Positions 4,467 to 8,764 of a stretch of DNA of 8,764 nt are shown piece after piece. This stretch comes from JADGHQ01 sp045805385. GTDB lineage: Bacteria; Actinomycetota; Thermoleophilia; Solirubrobacterales; Thermoleophilaceae. The position numbers and the translations under genes were made by a program. The notes under the pieces are model-generated. The model ran no database searches. It was not told where the DNA came from and saw nothing but the letters and a program-made list of their open reading frames with translations. The DNA lies in NCBI GenBank assembly GCA_045805385.1, contig JBJMLG010000166.1, positions 1 through 8,764 on the forward strand, given 5' to 3'. The number at the start of each line of letters is the position of its first letter. Position 1 is the stretch's first letter.

Positions 4467-5354
4467 ATGCCATATGCCTCGATAGATGTCGGAAGCAATA
4501 CGACGCGCCTGCTCGTGGCCGAGGTTCGCGACGGCCGGCTGCGCGAGCTGATGAGCCAGCGGGCATACACGCGGCTCGGCAAGTCGATCACGAAAGGCAC
4601 GGACATCCCGGGGGGGAAGGTGGCCGAGACCGCGGCGATCATCGAGCGCCAAGCGCGTCAGGCGCGCGAGCTCGGCGCCCGCGACATCGTGGTCGTGGGC
4701 ACCGCCGCCGTGCGTGCCGCCGCGAATCGCGACGAGCTCGTGGACGCGATCGAGCGCGAGGCCGGTCTGACCATGCGGGTGCTCAGCGAGGACGAGGAGG
4801 CCACGCTGTCCTTCATCGGCGCGACGCGCACCGCGCCGGCACCCCTCGAGGGCACGGTGGCGGTCATCGACGTGGGCGGTGGATCGACCGAGATCGTGAT
4901 CGGCAACCTCCCGGACGGGGTCGCGTGGTCGAGCTCGTTCTCGATCGGCTCGGGGTTTCTGGCCGACTCCTATCTCCACTCCGACCCGCCATCGGTGGGC
5001 GAGCTCGAGGACGTGCGGCGCCATGTGGCCGGGACGTTCGAGGGGCTCGAGCTGCCGCAGGCCGACCAGGCTGTCGCCGTCGGCGGCACGGCGAACGCGC
5101 TGCGGCGGATCGTCGGCACCGTGTTCGAGCACGAGACGCTCGAGCGCGCAATCCGGATCCTCGCCGGCGAGAAGCGCGACGACGTCTCGCGGCGCTTCGA
5201 AATCGACATGGAGCGCGTCCACATCCTCCCGGGCGGCGTGCTGATCTTCGAGCAGCTGTCCGACCAGATGGGGCTGCCCCTCGCGATGGGCAAGGGCGGC
5301 CTCCGCGACGGCGTGCTGCTCGAGATGGCCGCGAACGAGGGCGCCCGTGGCTAG
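4467..5354 (+). CDS. ppx: Exopolyphosphatase, short Ppx/GppA family
   Basis: The 295-aa protein has the actin-like ASKHA fold of Ppx/GppA enzymes: SIDVGSNTTRLLVAE (5-19), VVVGTAAVRAAANRDEL (75-91), LSEDEEATLSFIGA (106-119, including the expected catalytic glutamate E110), VIDVGGGSTEI (133-143), AVGGTANAL (204-212) and HILPGGVLIFEQL in the C-terminal part. It lacks the HD-like C-terminal domain of the ~500-aa E. coli enzyme and matches the length of the short actinobacterial Ppx type. It should release phosphate from the ends of polyphosphate, or hydrolyse pppGpp. It is cytosolic. It lies 6 nt after sixA and overlaps the next gene by 8 nt. No strong ribosome site precedes the ATG, suggesting coupling to sixA translation. 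Confidence 0.93.
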   Translation: MPYASIDVGSNTTRLLVAEVRDGRLRELMSQRAYTRLGKSITKGTDIPGGKVAETAAIIERQARQARELGARDIVVVGTAAVRAAANRDELVDAIEREAGLTMRVLSEDEEATLSFIGATRTAPAPLEGTVAVIDVGGGSTEIVIGNLPDGVAWSSSFSIGSGFLADSYLHSDPPSVGELEDVRRHVAGTFEGLELPQADQAVAVGGTANALRRIVGTVFEHETLERAIRILAGEKRDDVSRRFEIDMERVHILPGGVLIFEQLSDQMGLPLAMGKGGLRDGVLLEMAANEGARG

Positions 5355-5841
5355 GCCCGGCGACATCGCCCTACGCCCCGACACGCCGTTCCGCGAGGCA
5401 GCCGCCAGCGTGGTCGAGAAGCGCGCCGAGGAGCTGTTCTCGTTCGAGGAGAACGTGCTCGACACCGACGACATCGAGCGCGTTCACGACATGCGCGTGG
5501 CCAGCCGCAGGCTGAGGGCGGTGCTCGAGGTCTTCGCTTCCTGCTTCCCGAGGAAGGCGCACCGCGGGGTCCTGCGCGACGTGAAGGCGATCGCCGACGC
5601 GCTCGGGGAGCGCCGCGACCCGGACGTCGCGATCGAGCTCCTGCTGCGGGTGGAGGATGCGCTCCCCACCGACGACGCCGCGGGGCTTCGCGGGCTGGTG
5701 GACGAGCTGCGCGAGCGGCAGGAACAGGCGAACGGGCGCCTGGCCGAGTCGCTTCGGAAAATGGAGGACAGCGGCCTGCGGGGCCGCATTGCGGTACTCG
5801 TCGCGCATGCGCGCGGCGGTGTGGAGGAGGCAGCCGCGTGA
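5347..5841 (+). CDS. CHAD-domain protein, first half-domain
   Basis: The 164-aa protein is predicted helical and rich in Arg and acidic residues. VHDMRVASRRLRAVLEVF (46-63) is the hallmark CHAD helix, with H47, R50 and the R54/R55/R57 cluster, and VKAIADALGERRDPDVAIELL (79-99) is the paired second motif. CHAD (conserved histidine alpha-helical domain) proteins bind polyphosphate through such basic helices. A full CHAD domain has two four-helix bundles; this sequence covers only the first-type motifs and is about half length. It starts at a GTG with GAGGG 5 nt upstream, overlaps ppx by 8 nt, and shares a GTGA with the second CHAD gene. It probably acts with that protein, holding or tethering polyphosphate between Ppk and Ppx. 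Confidence 0.85.
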   Translation: MARPGDIALRPDTPFREAAASVVEKRAEELFSFEENVLDTDDIERVHDMRVASRRLRAVLEVFASCFPRKAHRGVLRDVKAIADALGERRDPDVAIELLLRVEDALPTDDAAGLRGLVDELRERQEQANGRLAESLRKMEDSGLRGRIAVLVAHARGGVEEAAA

Positions 5842-6398
5842 GGGCGCGTCAGGTGAAGGGCGTCGACGCCGGCGCGCCGCTCGCTCAGAACGCGCGCCGG
5901 ATCGCTTTGGTTCGCGTGGATGAGCTCTACTCGTTCGCGCCGAGGGCGCTCGATCCAGCCAGGAAACGCGCGCTCCATGACATGCGCATTGCCGCCAAAC
6001 GCCTGCGATACCTGCTCGAGGTGGCGGAGCCGGCGCTCGGCCCTGGGGCCAAGCGCGGCGCGAAGGAGGCGAAGGCCCTCCAGGGCCTGCTCGGCGACAT
6101 CCACGATTGCGACGAGATGCTGCGATTCGTCGACGACCACCTGCGCAGGCTGCGCGCGGACGACTCAGTGGCAGTCCATCTCAGCGCCGCGGCTGACGCC
6201 GAGGACCTCGACGCAGCGCTCGTGCGCGCGGCGCCGAACCGCACCCGCTACCGGGGAGTAGAGTCACTGAGAACGTGGCTGCAAGCCCGCCGCGCACTTC
6301 TCCACGAGCGCTTCGCGGAGCGCTGGGCGAAGCTCGAAGCCGGCGGGTTCCGCCAGGAGCTCGAGAGCTCACTCGCCGGAGAGGACGGCGCAGGATGA
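5838..6398 (+). CDS. CHAD-domain protein, second half-domain
   Basis: The 186-aa helical protein has LHDMRIAAKRLRYLLEVA (46-63) and AKALQGLLGDIHDCDEML (78-95), the second-half motifs of CHAD domains (KRLRY and LG.iHD). It aligns without gaps to the preceding protein from about residue 8: VDAGAPLAQNA matches LRPDTPFREAA, and the HDMR motif is at 47-50 in both. The C-terminal part (about 118-180) is a Trp- and Arg-containing helical extension with no match in the first protein. It starts at GTG, 7 nt after a strong GGAGGAGG. Polyphosphate binding is inferred from the family. It overlaps ppk1 by ATGA, so its level is probably tied to the kinase. A frameshift splitting one gene is less likely, given the good ribosome site and conserved overlap. 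Confidence 0.87.
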   Translation: MRARQVKGVDAGAPLAQNARRIALVRVDELYSFAPRALDPARKRALHDMRIAAKRLRYLLEVAEPALGPGAKRGAKEAKALQGLLGDIHDCDEMLRFVDDHLRRLRADDSVAVHLSAAADAEDLDAALVRAAPNRTRYRGVESLRTWLQARRALLHERFAERWAKLEAGGFRQELESSLAGEDGAG

Positions 6399-8464
6399 CC
6401 CAAGCGGCGCGCACACAGGAGGCGACGGAGACCACCCGCTACGCGAACCGCGAGCTCTCCTGGCTCGACTTCAACGACCGCGTGCTCCAGCTCGCCGAGG
6501 ACGAGTCGACGCCGCTTCTCGAGCGGGCGAAGTTCATGGCGATCTACGCGTCGAACCTCGACGAGTTCTACATGGTCCGCGTGGCGGGGCTGCACGATCA
6601 GGTCGACGCCGGGATCGACGTCCGCGGGGCGGACGGCTTCACCCCCTCGGAGGCGATCGACGCCATCTCCGAGCGCGTGCGCGGGCTCTGCAACCGGCTC
6701 ACCGGCTTGTTCGAGACCGACATCAGGCCGTTGCTGGCCGAGCAGGGCATCCGCATCGTGTCCTGCGAGACCTGCGACCAGGTGCAGCTCTCGGCGGTCG
6801 ACAAGGTGTTTCGCGAGCAGATCTTCCCCGTGCTCACCCCACTCGCCGTCGGTCCCGGCAGGCCGTTCCCCTACATCTCGAACCTCTCGCTCAGTCTCGC
6901 CGTCTGGGTCCGCGACCCCGTGTCGGGCACGGAGACGTTCGCGCGCGTGAAGGTGCCGAAGGAGGTGCTGCCGCGCTTCATGCCGATCGGCGATGGCGTG
7001 TTCGTTCCGCTCGAAGACGTGATCGCCCGCCATCTCGGGGCGCTCTTCCCCGGCATGGAGGTCGTCCACCACAGCGTGTTCCGCGTGACCCGCGACGCGG
7101 ACTTCAGCGTCTCCGACGACGCCGACGACCTGCTGCGCGCAGTCGAGGACGAGCTGCGCCGCCGCCGCTTCGGCGAGGTCGTGCGCCTCGAGGTGTCCAC
7201 CGACCTCGACCCCGAGCTGCGCGAGCGGCTCGTGGAGTGGATCGACGTGGAGGAGCGCGAGGTCTACGACGTGGACGGCCTGCTCGACTTCAGCGACATG
7301 TGGGAGATCCACGGCCTGGAGGGCCACGCGGAGCTGCGCGACCCGCCCTGGACGCCGGTCACCAAGCCGGAGCTGCTCGACGAGGAGCGCGAGGAGGTGG
7401 ACGTGTTCGCCGCGATGCGGAAGGGTGACATCCTCGTGCACCACCCGTACGACTCGTTCGCGGGCAGCGTGGAGCGCTTCGTGGCACAGGCCGTGCGCGA
7501 TCCCGACGTGCTCGCGATCAAGCTCACGGTGTACCGGACCTCCGACGACTCGACGCTCGTGCCGTCGCTCATCGAGGCCGCGGAGCGCGGCAAGCAGGCG
7601 GTGTGCCTGGTGGAGCTGAAGGCGCGCTTCGACGAACGCCGCAACATCGGCTGGGCGCGCGCGCTGGAGGAGGCGGGGGCTCACGTGGTACACGGGCTGC
7701 CAGGCCTGAAGACGCACGCGAAGGCGCTCCTGATCGTGCGCCGCGAGGGCGGCGGCGTGCGCCACTACGTGCAGATCGGGACCGGCAACTACCACGCCGT
7801 CACGGCACGCCTCTACGAGGACTACGGGCTGTTCACCACCGACCCGGACATCACGGCCGACGTCGCGGACCTCTTCAACCTGCTCACCGGATACGCGCGC
7901 CTGAACCGGCAGCGCAAGGTGCTGGTCGCGCCGTCAAATCTGCGCGAGTCGCTGATCGAGCAGATCCGCGAGACCACGGCCGCGCATCAGCGCGGGGAGC
8001 ACGCGCGGATCGTGATGAAGATGAACTCGCTCGTGGACCGCCGCTGCATCGACGCGCTGTACGAGGCCGCCGAGGCTGGCGTGCCGATCGACCTGATGGT
8101 GCGCGGCATCTGCTGTCTCGTCCCGCAGGAGAACATCCGCGTGGTCTCGATCGTCGGCCGCTTCCTGGAGCACTCGCGCCTGTACCAGTTCGAGCGCGGC
8201 GACGAGCGAATCTGCTTCATGGGGTCTGCCGACCTGATGCCGCGCAACCTCGACAACCGCGTGGAGATGCTCGTCCCGATCCTCGACGAGAAGCTTCTCG
8301 CGGAGGTACAGGACACATTTGAGCGCTGCCTCGCGGACGACACGAACGCCTGGGTGCTCGACACCTCCGCCGCCTGGCAGCGCAGGCGCGGAGGCACGCG
8401 CAGCGTGCATCGCGAGCTGATGGAGCGCACGCTCGAGCGCGCCGCAGCCGCCGCGGCCGAGTAG
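6395..8464 (+). CDS. ppk1: Polyphosphate kinase 1
   Basis: At 689 aa this matches E. coli Ppk length. The N-terminal domain starts at RYANRELSWLDFNDRVLQLA (15-34) and continues with FMAIYASNLDEFYMVRVAGL; the head domain has LTPLAVGPGRPFPYISNLS. The catalytic C-domains contain HHPYDSF, GLKTHAKALLI with H441 (equivalent to the phosphorylated H435 of E. coli) and FLEHSRLYQF with H593 (equivalent to H592). VQIGTGNYH and MGSADLMPRNLDNRVE are also intact, so the enzyme should be active. It transfers the gamma-phosphate of ATP to polyphosphate and can run in reverse. Start: ATG 6395 overlaps the CHAD stop as ATGA, with GGAGAGGA 9 nt upstream; an in-frame extension to 6275 would intrude into the CHAD gene and adds only low-complexity Arg/Ala/Pro sequence. 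It is the last gene of the operon. Confidence 0.97.
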   Translation: MTQAARTQEATETTRYANRELSWLDFNDRVLQLAEDESTPLLERAKFMAIYASNLDEFYMVRVAGLHDQVDAGIDVRGADGFTPSEAIDAISERVRGLCNRLTGLFETDIRPLLAEQGIRIVSCETCDQVQLSAVDKVFREQIFPVLTPLAVGPGRPFPYISNLSLSLAVWVRDPVSGTETFARVKVPKEVLPRFMPIGDGVFVPLEDVIARHLGALFPGMEVVHHSVFRVTRDADFSVSDDADDLLRAVEDELRRRRFGEVVRLEVSTDLDPELRERLVEWIDVEEREVYDVDGLLDFSDMWEIHGLEGHAELRDPPWTPVTKPELLDEEREEVDVFAAMRKGDILVHHPYDSFAGSVERFVAQAVRDPDVLAIKLTVYRTSDDSTLVPSLIEAAERGKQAVCLVELKARFDERRNIGWARALEEAGAHVVHGLPGLKTHAKALLIVRREGGGVRHYVQIGTGNYHAVTARLYEDYGLFTTDPDITADVADLFNLLTGYARLNRQRKVLVAPSNLRESLIEQIRETTAAHQRGEHARIVMKMNSLVDRRCIDALYEAAEAGVPIDLMVRGICCLVPQENIRVVSIVGRFLEHSRLYQFERGDERICFMGSADLMPRNLDNRVEMLVPILDEKLLAEVQDTFERCLADDTNAWVLDTSAAWQRRRGGTRSVHRELMERTLERAAAAAAE

Positions 8465-8482
8465 CCGCTTTCTCCAAACGAT

Positions 8483-8515
8483 CGGATCGGCTACCGCTTC
8501 AAAAGTGCCGGCGAT
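8483..8515 (+). pseudogene. Possible remnant of a winged-helix regulator C-terminus
   Basis: In the frame beginning CGG at 8483 the sequence reads RIGYRFKSAGD, the end signature of OmpR-type effector domains (GIGYRF). The stretch 8486-8500 is identical over 15 nt to 1072-1086 in the regulator gene. It has no ribosome site, no start and no domain upstream, since ppk1 ends at 8464. It may be the relic of a lost copy, or coincidence. Confidence 0.25.
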
Positions 8516-8577
8516 CACAGGCCGCCGCGACGGAAAAGACGTCGAGGAGCACGTAGCCGTTCGCTCAGACCCTTCGC

Positions 8578-8583
8578 TAACGT
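8578..8583 (+). promoter_or_regulatory. Candidate -10 hexamer TAACGT of the tRNA-Asp gene
   Basis: TAACGT fits TAnnnT and ends 10 nt before the mature tRNA 5' end, a normal distance for a tRNA promoter. The -35 region is not clear. The rest of 8465-8577 shows no gene, repeat array or clear terminator apart from the possible remnant at 8483. Confidence 0.4.
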
Positions 8584-8593
8584 AAGGCGCTCA

Positions 8594-8667
<74 letters not shown>

Positions 8668-8697
8668 TCGGTCGGTCCTACCTGCCCGAGCGAGGCG

Positions 8698-8718
8698 CGG
8701 CGCCGATCAGTGGCGCCG
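8698..8718. terminator. Hairpin downstream of tRNA-Asp
   Basis: CGGCGCC (8698-8704) pairs with GGCGCCG (8712-8718) around a 7-nt loop, 30 nt after the tRNA. No T-tract follows. It could end the tRNA transcript, but such GC hairpins are common in this base composition. Confidence 0.35.
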
Positions 8719-8733
8719 GCACCATCACGCGGT

Positions 8734-8750
8734 TAGTGTTGGCCGGGAGG
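8734..8750 (+). promoter_or_regulatory. Possible promoter and ribosome site of a gene beyond the window
   Basis: TAGTGT (8734-8739) fits TAnnnT and is followed by GGGAGG (8745-8750), a good Shine-Dalgarno sequence. GTG at 8754 is only 3 nt further on, so the real start may lie past the edge. The two elements may not belong together: a TSS from TAGTGT would fall inside the GGGAGG. Confidence 0.2.
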
Positions 8751-8764
8751 CGCGTGCGCGCACC

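Noticed and set aside
3897..5474. Long minus-strand open frame of 525 codons
   Set aside because: It is antisense to sixA, ppx and the start of the first CHAD gene, which carry clear family motifs on the plus strand; its own translation has no recognisable domain.
5821..5845. Frameshift or sequencing error splitting a single CHAD gene
   Set aside because: The junction has a strong GGAGGAGG, a 7-nt spacer and a clean GTGA overlap, like other junctions in the operon, and both ORFs start with the same domain layout.
6275..6394. N-terminal extension of ppk1 by 40 residues
   Set aside because: It overlaps the CHAD gene by 120 nt and encodes only Arg/Ala/Pro-rich sequence; the ATG at 6395 has an ATGA overlap and a ribosome site and gives the usual family length.
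6248..7795. Long minus-strand open frame of 515 codons
   Set aside because: It lies opposite ppk1, whose catalytic motifs are intact on the plus strand; the His/Val/Leu-rich translation is typical of an antisense frame of a GC-rich gene.

Overview
The window is GC-rich DNA with dense, short-spaced genes, GTG starts and GTGA/ATGA overlaps. This suits a high-GC actinobacterium. The protein style (a short Ppx, CHAD proteins with HDMRIAAKRLRY-type motifs, PhoU-like DUF47 protein) suggests class Thermoleophilia (Solirubrobacterales/Gaiellales), but that placement is inferred from familiarity, not from a marker gene.

Layout. (1) 1-233, minus: the start of a stand-alone OmpR-type winged-helix protein with no receiver domain, cut by the window edge. 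(2) 350-1827, plus: a full OmpR/PhoB-type response regulator, translationally coupled to a PhoU-like DUF47 protein. (3) 1828-1936: a convergent intergenic region with a perfect 14-bp hairpin. (4) 1937-3844, minus: a GT4-like glycosyltransferase followed by a PHP-family (CpsB/YwqE-like) protein-tyrosine phosphatase. (5) 4020-8464, plus: a compact five-gene polyphosphate operon, sixA - ppx - CHAD - CHAD - ppk1. (6) 8594-8667, plus: tRNA-Asp(GTC). After it, nothing can be assigned with confidence up to the window end.

The theme is phosphate. The operon pairs the enzyme that makes polyphosphate (Ppk1) with one that degrades it (Ppx), plus two CHAD proteins expected to bind it and a SixA-type phosphohistidine phosphatase. 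The regulator/DUF47 pair resembles known phosphate control modules.

The most striking signal is in the non-coding DNA. Hexamers of the form G(G/T)T(C/A)AC recur every 11 bp, as in PhoB/PhoP boxes. There are six in one phase plus two in a second phase before sixA, four before the receiverless winged-helix gene, and a two-unit pair on each strand before the PHP phosphatase. In all three promoters the last good unit is followed by exactly 21 bp, then an nAnnnT -10-like hexamer, then 7-9 bp and an ATG. This suggests one phosphate-type regulon with near-leaderless mRNAs.

The second notable point is that the two CHAD ORFs look like collinear half-domains encoded separately (164 and 186 aa, the HDMR motif at residue 47-50 in both). 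No CRISPR array, insertion sequence or phage gene was seen.
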